From NCBI GenBank assembly GCA_905221605.1, contig CAJNDS010002088.1, forward strand, positions 231,001 through 295,000: a stretch of DNA of 64,000 nt. Direction: 5' to 3'. Both the position numbers and the translations under genes were made by a program. Origin of the DNA: Symbiodinium natans (lineage: Eukaryota; Sar; Dinophyceae; Suessiales; Symbiodiniaceae). The first letter of the stretch is position 1. Each line of letters starts with the position of its first letter. Below the pieces are notes generated by a model that saw nothing but the letters and a program-made list of their open reading frames with translations, was not told the origin of the DNA and ran no database searches. Shown in pieces: positions 1-8,477 of the stretch.

Positions 1-1175
1 TGCAGGTGTAAGGTTTAGGGTTTTGGGTTTTGGGTCTAGGGTTAGGGTTGAAGGGTTTCCTAAACCCAAGAACAGGGCAGTGGTTGGGTGTTGGGCTTAG
101 GTTTTTACAGCTCCGCAACTCCCTTAAGCTACCGCAGGCTGGGAGGAAAATGCCTTTTCGAAGCTGTGTCGGAGCCACTCTATTCCCGGGTGAAATCTAA
201 CTTGCAGGGAAACATTGGTGTGTGCATATATGTATGTATGTATCTATATAAATACAGATATATATCTGTATTTGCTTTGTCTATTTATTCTTATTCATTT
301 GTTCTTCATATGTATCAACATCGGGGAATTTACAGAAAAGGAAAGACAAAACCCTTCTTAAGGAGACCCGAGACCACAAAAAAACAAACCCCAAACTCCC
401 TAGGGTTTAAGGTTTAGAGTTTAGGGCCCTTGAGGGCATCCAGGACCGCGGTCCACAAGCATTGAACTAAACTGTATAAACCCTAAGCCCTAAACCCCTA
501 AACCCCTAAGCCTATACCCTAAACCGGGAACCCTGCTTTGCTCAATGAAGTTTACCCTATTTTGGAGTAAACCCTGGGAAAATTTCTTAAGGCATGTAAC
601 TCATTTAGGCAGAAGTAGCAATAATAGGAGCCCAGAACAACATGAAGTACTCCTAAACCCACTTTACAACACATCCTACGACATCTTAGTTGCTGAGTTC
701 AGAAGCTCCCAAAAAGTGTACACTTTCTAAAGAAATCTTAGTATCCCAAAAAGCGTAAAGCTAAAAAACTAAAAATCGGAATCCAGCCTTGACGCAAGCT
801 TGTCGAGTAGCTCTCGTGCTCTAATACTTGCTTAAGAACCCCCCTTCGAGTCTAGGGTTTAGGGTTTAGGGTTTAGGGCTTCGGTTTTAGGGTTTAGGGC
901 TTCGGGTTTAGGGTTTAGGGCTCGGGTTCCCCCCAAAAAACTTAAACATGCCTTCTCCCATACAAGGGTAATATAAGGGCAACTGGTTTTTTTGGGTTCT
1001 TAAGCCAATAGTAGTGCTAGAGCTGGAGGTCCAGGACCCGGGCCGGTAGAGGAACAAAGCGGCCGTAGTCATGACCTGTAGCTTAGAAAGGTTGTGGCGC
1101 TTGTGGGGCTTGTGGGGTTCAGGGTTTAGGGTAGAAGGCCCTACACCCTAATTAAACCCTTGGCTTCTGTGGTGA
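1..1175. other. ITS and stem-loop region, no clear gene
   Basis: Degenerate and exact TTTAGGG/CCCTAAA tracts lie at about 1-60, 405-430, 478-520 and 850-925. A TA-rich microsatellite-like stretch is at about 225-265. A diverged sequence at about 540-735 shares words with 58443-58510, such as the run around GGAGTA-ACCCTGG and the run around CCCAGAAC, so it is a dispersed repeat rather than a gene. The short open frames here run into telomeric repeat and show no recognisable domain. Confidence 0.6.
818..1025. mobile_element. Stem-loop MITE (CTTAAGAACCCCCC family) with ITS inside
   Basis: The left end contains CTTGCTTAAGAACCCCCC and the right end contains GGGTTCTTAAGC followed by an AGTAG-like motif, giving inverted termini. 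The outermost bases, AGCTCTCGTGCTCTA and TAGTGCTAGAGCT, are also imperfectly complementary. About 85 bp of TTTAGGG-type sequence interrupts the left arm. Cleaner relatives are at 49617-49785 and 54199-54342. Confidence 0.6.
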
Positions 1176-1418
1176 GAAAAAAGATCGGACACGTGGAAAG
1201 CAAGTCGCCGGCGACAGGGCTACGGCAAGAAGATGCGCCAACATAGGAAGTTTCATGTTAGTGGCACGCGCCGTGCGTTCATGAGATTCGGGAACAGAGT
1301 CAAGGGTACGTGGGGAGAAGCGCTTGCGTGGGAATCATCTCGGTATGTTGTTGCAACTCAGCGTTATGTAGAGAAGATTGTTGAAGATCGCGTGTATTCG
1401 AGTCTTTCGAGGCCCTGA
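1176..1418 (+). CDS. Hypothetical exon or gene fragment
   Basis: An 81-codon open frame with an internal Met at 1233 ends at a stop at 1416-1418. The product is basic and aromatic (RQHRKFHVSGTRRAFMRFG, later VEKIVEDRVYSSLSRP) and I do not recognise it. The block is free of telomeric repeat, unlike its surroundings, and its codons are GC-balanced like the other coding blocks. It could be a terminal exon. No splice partner was identified upstream. Confidence 0.35.
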   Translation, partial: EKRSDTWKASRRRQGYGKKMRQHRKFHVSGTRRAFMRFGNRVKGTWGEALAWESSRYVVATQRYVEKIVEDRVYSSLSRP

Positions 1419-1639
1419 CCAGTAACGCCGCAAACATGACTATTTCACCTGAGATGCAGCTGCTGTGTTTAGCGCCGGCGCGAGGATTTGGTTCTACGAA
1501 AAGGACGAGGAATCTTACTACTCCAGACAACTCCTAGCCCTAAACTCAAAACCCTTAAAATCCTTAAAGAAGCCCCGAAAAAAGCCCCTGTAGTCCCCTG
1601 ACAACCCGAAATGGGCCCCTAAACCCTGAAAACCTGGAG

Positions 1640-1712
1640 CCCAAACCCTAAACCCTAAACCCTAAACCCTAAACCCTAAACCCTAAACCCTAAACCCTAA
1701 ACCCCAAACCCT
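1640..1712 (-). repeat. Interstitial telomeric array
   Basis: About ten CCCTAAA units read on the plus strand. It is followed by a short non-repeat block (1713-1815), and a TTTAGGG tract begins at about 1817, giving the arrangement CCCTAAA-block-TTTAGGG that recurs along the window. Confidence 0.9.
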
Positions 1713-2182
1713 GTCCGTGAGGGTGCCAAAGATCAGCCATTCAAGGGCTGCCCTAAACCTCAAACCCGAAACTCGAAACCCTAATCCCCAAAACGGGATC
1801 CAGACCTTCCAGAAATTTAGGGTTTAGGGTTTAGGGTTTAGGGTTTAGGCGAAGGTTCTCCTCTTACCTCCCTCAAACCATAAAGGTCATATTTTGAACG
1901 ATTTCGTGGGGCTGTTCGTAAGAAACATATATACTGCTTTTCCTGGGCTTTTCTAAACCTCCACACAAAACAAACTCTGAGCCCCAAACCTCAGGGAACT
2001 GGCCGAACTTGCGAAAATCGCAAGGATCATGACCAGAAACTCGAAACCCGAAACCCGAAACCCCAAATCCTAAATCCTATCATCAACAACCCCCCCATCC
2101 CCAGAAGCCACACCGCCAAACATGCAAGGCCGGTACAGGACTCAGTGTTTTTGGCTTTAGGGTTCTCTAGGGTCTAGGGTCT

Positions 2183-2335
2183 ACTTGAAGGTTCATGGCA
2201 CTTACTAACCAATAATAACTGGGCTTATAACCCTACTTATAATTGGGATAACCCATATAAGGACCTTTAGGGGTATTATAAGTAGGGTTATAAGTACAGT
2301 TATAATTGGTTAGTAATTACCATGAACCTTCAAGT
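2183..2335. mobile_element. Stem-loop MITE, family A, with 7-bp target duplication
   Basis: Begins ACTTGAAGGTTCATGG and ends CCATGAACCTTCAAGT. The arms continue inward through ACTTACTAACCAAT and TTATAACCCTACTTATAA and their complements, so nearly the whole 153 bp can fold. It is flanked by AGGGTCT at 2176-2182 and 2336-2342, a plausible target duplication inside telomere-like sequence. There is no coding capacity. Related copies are at 15951, 21739, 22606, 33073 and 44398. Confidence 0.85.
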
Positions 2336-2679
2336 AGGGTCTAGGGTTTAGGGTTTTGCGTTTCAGGTCCGGAGCTCAGGGTATTTGTGGAAGTCAGCGA
2401 GGAAAGGCAGCAGAAACTCAGGGTTGGTAGGGTTGGTAGGGTTCAGGGAGCAGGGCTTCAGGGTTCAGGGTTCAGGGTTTAGGGTTCAGGGTTCAGGGTT
2501 TAAGTTTAGGGTTTAGGGTGTAGGGATACATCTCATAAAGCTAGGGTGTGGTGTTCAGGTGGAGAGGTTATCCACATACACGGGACTCAGCACTGCGTCC
2601 CAATCAAACCCAAACCCTGAACCCTGAAATTCTTACTGAGGGTTTAGGTTTTAGGGTTTAGGGTTAGGGTTCTTACTGC

Positions 2680-2745
2680 GGGTTGAGGGGTTGAGGGGTT
2701 GAGGGGTTGAGGGGGTTGAGGGGTTGAGGGGTTGAGGGTTGTTGG
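2680..2745. repeat. GGTTGAGG octamer array
   Basis: A short tandem run of GGTTGAGG/GGTTGAGGG variants resembles a diverged telomeric unit. It directly abuts an exon-like block at 2752-2848. Confidence 0.7.
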
Positions 2746-2751
2746 GTGCAG

Positions 2752-2848
2752 GGTGCGGTACGCCACCTCATACAGAGGAATCTCTTGGCGAGGCCGTGGC
2801 TGCACCGGATGATCAGGCTGTGCAAGAAGTGGACCTTTGAGATTCACT
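2752..2848 (-). CDS. Exon-like block
   Basis: On the minus strand one frame reads NLKGPLLAQPDHPVQPRPRQ and then EIPLYEVAYRTLHP before entering the telomere-like octamer array. The block has balanced base composition and no repeats. No product is recognised. It could be chance, since the frame is only about 33 codons long. Confidence 0.25.
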
Positions 2849-2965
2849 TAGTTTTGGGTTTCGGGCTACAGGGTTTTAGGGTTTAGGGTTTTGGGTTTTG
2901 GGTTTCGGGCTACAGGGCTGAGGGTTTGGGGTTTCGGGTTTAGGGTGGGGAGACACTTACTGGAT

Positions 2966-3057
2966 GGTTCTTAGTAGGGAATGAGGGAATGAGGCCCACT
3001 TTTATCCGCTAAAGGGTATATATAGGGCCCTCATTCCCCCATTCCCTACTAAGAACC
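2966..3057. mobile_element. Stem-loop MITE, GGTTCTTAGTAGGG family
   Basis: The left arm GGTTCTTAGTAGGGAATGAG and right arm TTCCCTACTAAGAACC are inverted repeats of about 30 bp around a loop with TATATA. I found no other full copy in this window. Confidence 0.75.
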
Positions 3058-3455
3058 AGGGAGCTTAGTTTTGGGCAGGAGGGGGAGAGGCTACAGCTTC
3101 GTAATTGTTCAAGGTATCGACGTGAAACAGAGCCCAGATCCCTGGACCCTGGGGTTCCAGGTTTAGGGTTTAGGGTTTAAGGTTTAGGGTTTAGGGCTTA
3201 GGGTTTAGGGTTGCCTGTTACCCATCCCCAGAAGAATTTACGCAAGTTGGCTTCGCGCGGTTCGGGGAAGCGTGGGAACTTGAGTGCTTCTCGAAACCTC
3301 GTCTAGGGGAAAAAGGATACCCTGGTTTGATTTACAGGAGCTCATAAGGGAACCTACCCCTAAAAAATGGACTCAAGGTCCACTCTGGGTCCTAGTCTAG
3401 TAGCCCTAAACCCTAAACCCTAAACCCGAAACCGGCTTTAGGTTGAGGGGCTTTG

Positions 3456-3550
3456 CATTCTTCCATCGTTGAGACCCCACGCCAATGGCACGTCTCCCAG
3501 GCAGCCCGAAAGAAGCGAATTGAAAGCTGGAGAAAGAACCTGGAACAGGA
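3456..3550 (+). CDS. Exon-like block, basic and helical
   Basis: One plus frame reads HSSIVETPRQWHVSQAARKK and then RIESWRKNLEQELG, a charged helix-like peptide. The frame stays open until it enters TTTAGGG at about 3550. The function is unknown and no partner exon was assigned. Confidence 0.3.
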
Positions 3551-3953
3551 GTTAGGGTTTCGGGTTTCGGGTTTAGGGGTTTAGGAGGACTTGACAGTGG
3601 TTAGGGTTTGGAACTGTGAGAACTCTAGGACGTCTCAGGCTTCAGGGGTGTCAGGCTGAGTGTGTTCTAGGGTCTTGGAGTCTGGGGCTTCTGCGGCACT
3701 CTCGAAACCCTACCTAAACCGTTTTGGTGCAGGGTTTTGGGGTTTGGGGTTTAGGGTTCGGGTTTAGGGTTTACAGTTTAACCCTGTACAAGCAGGATAT
3801 AATGGACACAATATATATATATATATATATATGTGCCAACAGAGCCTCCTATGATCCACAAAGCCTTGGTTCCAAAAGCAACACTATCAGTAAGGCTGTC
3901 CCCAACAAATCAATCGCATTAAATCAAGTTAACATCTTAAGGGGTGCGCAGTG

Positions 3954-4052
3954 TTCTTGCGCTATCACGGCAGGAACATCAATGGGTCGGCTCCCAAACA
4001 TATGAGCGTACTGCATGGCAGCTGCAGCAAGGGGAACTCTGCAGAGACTCTA
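3954..4052. repeat. 99-bp segmental duplicate of 7986-8084
   Basis: This segment matches 7986-8084 with two mismatches. The second copy is the start of the 197-aa hypothetical gene on the minus strand. Here the copy lies 11 bp past the stop of the EEP-like gene and is not in a long frame, so it looks like a displaced exon fragment. Confidence 0.85.
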
Positions 4053-4063
4053 GCATGAGACCA

Positions 4064-5661
4064 TCAGACCGGTTTCTTCCAAGCGCTTGCCCTCGCGGCT
4101 CTCTTCTGCTCCAGCTTCTCCTCCTTACGTTCTTTCCTTTTGAGCCTTGCAGTGCTCGCTTCTCCTCTGGTGCGACTGTTGTCCACGGAGTGAAAGACGA
4201 AGGCAGGGTAGTGGGAGTCCGTGTCATACATGCGGATTCGCAAGTCTCTATGGTCGAAAGGGATGTGGCCGTGTCTTTGCACGGCCAGATTTAAGAGTTG
4301 CGAGCCAGGAAGCTGTAGCCACCCGCAGCAATCGCCTTCGCAATTTCCCAACAGTTCTGTTGCGACTGGCTGCAAGTTGTTCCTCTGAATGAATATCCTC
4401 AGTTCATCCGACAACTGGCCCAAACCTTGATTCAGGTCAAGACCTAAAATGTCGCAAGAAGCCTCCACTGCCGCGGCAAATAACTGCTGCAGCAGATCTC
4501 TGGTTCGTCCTCTCTTTTCACGTGCCACCATGTTATTTAGGTGAGCAGACCCCACGACAAGATGCTGCAAAGGCCACCCCTCTGGAACTCTTAGGTCGAA
4601 CTTGCCGAAGATCCCCCTCAAGGCCCACTGCCCCGACGGTAGGTCTTCAGTCACTGCCTGAACCAACTGCCCGCTCCGAGCCAGAAAATCCTCGGGCATT
4701 GCAACTGCCAATCCTGATTCTGCGACAGCGACGACACTGTATTCCAAGCTCTCCAACCGTTGCAAATCCATGAGGTCGCACTCCTGCATGGCTAAGTATG
4801 ACCACGTGCCTGCAAGGAAGGCTGAGGTGTCGATTCCCTAAACCCTAAACCCTAAACCCGAAACCCTAAACCCTAAACCCTAAACCTTAAACCCGAAACC
4901 CACTCCTGCATGGCTAAGTATGACCACGTGCCTGCGAGGAAGGCTGAGATGTCGATTCCCTGGCGCACCGCGCCGGCGTTCCAGCATAAGCCGGATATCC
5001 GATTGTGCAGTCGCCGTGGATGAATCTGATGTCTCACCGCCTGCTCCGTGTAGTCAAAGCGGTACACTTCGCCGACTCCTGCCGCCTCGACCTCCGTGAC
5101 CTCCGCAGTGGACGGCCGCTGAAAAATTTGCGACAAGGGCTGCTCTTCCTTTGCCAGATGTTGCGCCTGTTGGGGCCACTCCTCCGTGGGCCCCTTCAAA
5201 CCGCGCTTGCGCTCCTTCCTTGTCCACGTCAGATCCATTTGCAAAGGCGGGTTAGCAAAAATCGCGGCGAAGAACTCATCCTCATTCCCCTGCGCAGCCA
5301 TTCGCACAGCCTGCGGCGAATACGCAGACAGAATGACATCTTGTGTCAATGGCTTTGTCCGTCCCAGGGCATGAAAATGCGTCTCCTCGTGCAACATCGG
5401 ACGTGGCTCAGGCAAATGCGGCCAATCAACCACTCTTTCTGGATACATGCGGTCCAATGCGTTCCAAGTCGACATGTATAATCGCGACACAGTCTTGGAC
5501 ACCCGATTGCCTCTTTGCATATCGAGTTGCTGGTACACCCAACTGGTTCCAAAGTCGCTTGCGTAGCGGAACCCTGCCCCAAATTGCGCCGCGGCGGCAC
5601 GCGTCAAGTCTTCCAGACGGTCCTCCATGGCTGAGTCGCGCTGAAAGGAAAATCCCCTCAC
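4064..5661 (-). CDS. EEP-fold (endonuclease/exonuclease/phosphatase-like) protein, split by ITS insertion
   Basis: Two adjacent frames (5661-4873 and 4789-4064) look like one gene. The N-terminal about 220 residues are unrecognised. The EEP-like part then starts with LCWNAG (Asn228) and reaches LAMQE (Glu253), the usual metal-binding Asn and Glu positions. The second frame continues with QECDLMDLQ, then SAHLNN, LGLDLNQ (Asp-Asn) and DSHYPAFVF near the end, resembling the GDxN and SDH motifs. The C-terminus is Lys/Arg rich. EEP proteins hydrolyse phosphodiesters in DNA, RNA or lipids; the substrate here is unknown. The frames are separated by a 61-bp direct duplication around telomeric repeat. 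Removing one duplicate plus the ITS (122 bp) rejoins SAFLAGTWSYLAMQE to CDLMDLQ. It may be spliced as an intron or be a broken gene. The start at 5661 is a choice; Met at 5628 is also possible. Confidence 0.6.
4779..4961 (-). other. ITS insertion flanked by 61-bp direct duplication (candidate intron)
   Basis: Copies at 4779-4839 and 4901-4961 are 61 bp each and differ at two positions. Between them lie 61 bp of telomeric units, TTTAGGG-oriented on the coding strand with a few TTTCGGG variants. Each copy contains GCAG|GCACGTGG on the coding strand. A GC donor in the upstream copy and an AG acceptor in the downstream copy would excise exactly 122 bp and restore the frame. GAG-type alternatives within the duplicate are also possible. 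Confidence 0.8.
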
Positions 5662-5700
5662 GCTTCACAAGAATGGTGCCTGTTCTTTTGCGACTCATAC

Positions 5701-6530
5701 GAAACAATGGTTTACCAATCTTTATGGAGATCTTTCTGAATTAGCACGGGCTCCGCCAAGGGCGGGCGCAGGCCATCAGTTGGGTACCCTTTTTAAGATG
5801 CTTAAGGCAGTATAAGGGCCATGTTTGGAGTATATAAAAGGAGCCCTTAGGGGTACAACCTTAGGGATGCAAGTCTGAATCCCTTGAGGGTGCCTGATGT
5901 CGCAGCGGCGGACTATAAGTACCGTGAACTATGGTCTCAGCCTTGCTTGAGGCACAGACTGCACCACGACTCACCAACTCCCCACAAAAAGAACCCTGGG
6001 TCATAATGAAACAATGGTTTACCAATCCTTATAAAGATCTTTCTGAATTAGCACGGGCTCCGCCAAGGGCGGGCGCAGGCCATCAGTTGGGTACCCTTTT
6101 GAAGATGCTTAAGGCAGTATAAGGGCCATGTTTGGAATATATAAAGGGTCACCAACTCCCCAGAAAAAGGATCCTGGGTCATATGAAACAATGGTTTACC
6201 AATCCTTATAAAGATCTTTCTGAATTAGCACGGGCTCCGCCAAGGGCGGGCGCAGGCCATCAGTTGGGTACCCTTTTGAAGATGCTTAAGGCAGTATAAG
6301 GGCCATGTTTGGAATATATAAAGGGTCACCAACTCCCCAGAAAAAGGATCCTGGGTCATATGAAACAATGGTTTACCAATCTTTATAAAGATCTTTCTGA
6401 ATTAGCACGGGCTCCGCCAAGGGCGGGCGCAGGCCATCAGTTAGGTATCTTTTTGAAGATGCTTAAGGCAGTATAAGTATAAGGGCCATGTTTGGAATAT
6501 ATCAAGGGTCACCAACTCCCCACGAACAAG
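5701..6530. repeat. 177-bp tandem repeat array
   Basis: Units beginning GAAACAATGGTTTACCAATC start at 6008, 6185 and 6362, exactly 177 bp apart. A related unit at 5701 is separated from the next by 130 bp of other sequence. Each unit holds a small hairpin around CCGCCAAGGGCGGG and a TATATAAA-like word after GGCCATGTTTGGA. The array lies between the EEP-like gene and the next minus-strand exon. It could be intronic or intergenic satellite. Confidence 0.9.
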
Positions 6531-6657
6531 ACAAGAGTGACGGAACTGCGGGACTTGCGCAGTCCCGACGTGGACGCGCTTGGCGCCATGGTCTGAAACT
6601 TCGCGCTGCTTGAGAAGAGCTGGTACCGCTTGCAAGAAACTAACATGGCTTGGAAGC

Positions 6658-6855
6658 CTACTTGGCCCTTAACATGTTCGCCATCCTCATCTTCTTCTTT
6701 GCCGGACCACCCGAACCCGTGACGTCTACCGAACGCGCTGGAGGCGACAGCGGTAGTACCGGCGCCCGGCTTGAGGACGCCCCACCGTCCTGGACTTGCA
6801 CACGCCCAGGCGGAAGGGGCACTGCCCTGTCCTGGTTGTTTTTCTTTGGTGCCAT
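6658..6855 (-). CDS. Hypothetical N-terminal exon, low-complexity basic protein
   Basis: The frame starts with MAPKKNNQDRAVPLPPGR, passes through a Ser/Pro-rich stretch and ends AKKKMRMANMLRAK before a stop. The coding strand at the end reads GCCAA|GTAGGC, so a GT donor may lie before the stop. Open frames continue downstream to about 6509. The two Lys-rich patches suggest a nuclear protein, but I recognise no family. It could be a 5' exon of the EEP-like gene. Confidence 0.35.
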   Translation of the reverse strand: MAPKKNNQDRAVPLPPGRVQVQDGGASSSRAPVLPLSPPARSVDVTGSGGPAKKKMRMANMLRAK

Positions 6856-7454
6856 AGCAGTACAAGACTACCCCTACGACACGAGCACTACACCTCTGCC
6901 TCTGACAAACGCGCGACGCAGAGACTGCCAATATTTTTTTCCAATGCCCAGCTGCAACAGCTGTTCCGTGCTGGCTGAAACAGTCACAGCACGGCAAGCA
7001 TTGAAAACGATCCTGTGTCGAAAAGGCTTTGACATCAAGGACTGAGACGCCAACCCTAGACCCTAAACATGCGAGACACCCTCACACTCACAGTCCAATA
7101 TGCAAGAGCCTGGGCCACAGACATCAGTCATAGGTTTAGGGTTTAAGGTTTAGGGTTAAGGGCTTTGGGCGGGCGAGGGCCCCGGGAGCCCTGTCCGGGT
7201 GGTTTTCGCTTGCGAAACGACTGCAACGAAGGCACTTGTACGTTGTAGCAGCGATAAGTGCACTCTTGTGACACAGCCGGTGCCAACAAGATCTTTTTTT
7301 TAGCACGTTTCGCCTGAACTTTCTCCCCAACTCCCCAAACACGTATTGAAAGAGTATGGTCAGCGCGACCAAGGCCTAGCCTATCTTTCTGCATAATGAT
7401 AGGCCGGGGCCTCACCCACAGTCCCAGTACATATGTACACATCCCTACTCAGAC

Positions 7455-8048
7455 TCAGAGTGACCATCGTACAGCTGTTTCGCGTACTGAAACTGGCCAG
7501 ATCGTCTGACGATGACGAAGAAAATGGATGTGGCCGCACGCACGAATGTTGGAACACATGAACTCACCGCACATCTGTTGAACCTGATCCAAGAGCTTGC
7601 GCTCTTGCTCACTACGGCTCTTCAAAGCTTCGAAGTTCTCATCATGCCGAAGGTCATCAAACTCAACATCATCATCGTCAGAGTCGCTTAGAATCCAACT
7701 GGGAGACTGCAAGACTAGCTCGACGCTTGTCGTGGGCAGCACAGATGGAAACAAGAACTCGAGCACTTGCCCCGAGCAGGAAGATGGTAGTGAAAGATAA
7801 GGCACTGTCATCCAGAATATGATGTCCTGGCGCTGTGCGTCGTGAAGTTCGATTTCTTGTAGTAGAACTCGGAGCCACGCTACGGTCTCTTGGCGAGTTC
7901 GTTGAATGGCCACCAATGGACGCGCGAAGTAGTTGCGCTCAGCAGCACGGATGCAAATGGGAAGCACGTTCCACACGAGCTGGGCTTCTTGCGCTATCAC
8001 GGCAGGAACATCAACGGGTCGGCTCCCAAACATATGAGCGTACTGCAT
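7455..8048 (-). CDS. Hypothetical 197-aa protein
   Basis: Starts MQYAHMFGSRPVDVPAVIAQ and stays open upstream of the Met to about 8080, so a 5' exon is possible. The middle has an acidic run (ILSDSDDDDVEFDDL) followed by a charged helix (ESLKSRSEQERKLLD-like). The C-terminus is His/Arg rich. There are no transmembrane segments or known motifs. Its first 99 bp are duplicated at 3954-4052. It lies directly downstream of the transposase on the same strand, so it could be TE-associated, but nothing in the sequence proves that. Confidence 0.45.
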   Translation of the reverse strand: MQYAHMFGSRPVDVPAVIAQEAQLVWNVLPICIRAAERNYFARPLVAIQRTRQETVAWLRVLLQEIELHDAQRQDIIFWMTVPYLSLPSSCSGQVLEFLFPSVLPTTSVELVLQSPSWILSDSDDDDVEFDDLRHDENFEALKSRSEQERKLLDQVQQMCGEFMCSNIRACGHIHFLRHRQTIWPVSVRETAVRWSL

Positions 8049-8311
8049 GGCAGCTGCAGCAACGGGAACTCTGCAGAGACTCTACAATCTACTACTGGGA
8101 TATGTGCGGCTTTGGCGAATCGACGGAGAAAGTCTTGAATTCACAACTTCAAGAGGTCACCAGGCATGATGACTGCAACAAGCAGCCATGCAGAAAGCTC
8201 TTTTTCGGCTTTCTGGGTACTGCGTTACAGAGTTTCTCGCAAGCAGCATCAAACGACTGTACAGTTGAACTTGCTTGCCAAACTAGCAAAATGCGGTAAT
8301 TCAACCAGAGT

Positions 8312-8425
8312 GTATGTACAGAAACAGAAACTGCCAGGTGCAACAGAGTGTATGTACAGAAACAGAAACTGCGCGCTGGAACCAGGTGCAGCAGAGTGTA
8401 TGTACAGAAACAGAAACTACGCGCT
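8312..8425. repeat. Short tandem repeat with GTATGTACAGAAACAGAAAC core
   Basis: Three copies of a core GTATGTACAGAAACAGAAAC are separated by GCGCGCTGGAACCAGGTGCA-like spacers. The array sits just past the 3' end of the transposase frame and may belong to the end of that element. Confidence 0.8.
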
Positions 8426-8477
8426 GCATGAGCAATCTCGAACAGCTGTACGAGATCGAGCTTGCTCAGTCATGGCT

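Noticed and set aside
1640-1712. True chromosome end
   Set aside because: The telomeric arrays are short, internal, in both orientations and continue to the window's other end, so no real terminus is shown.
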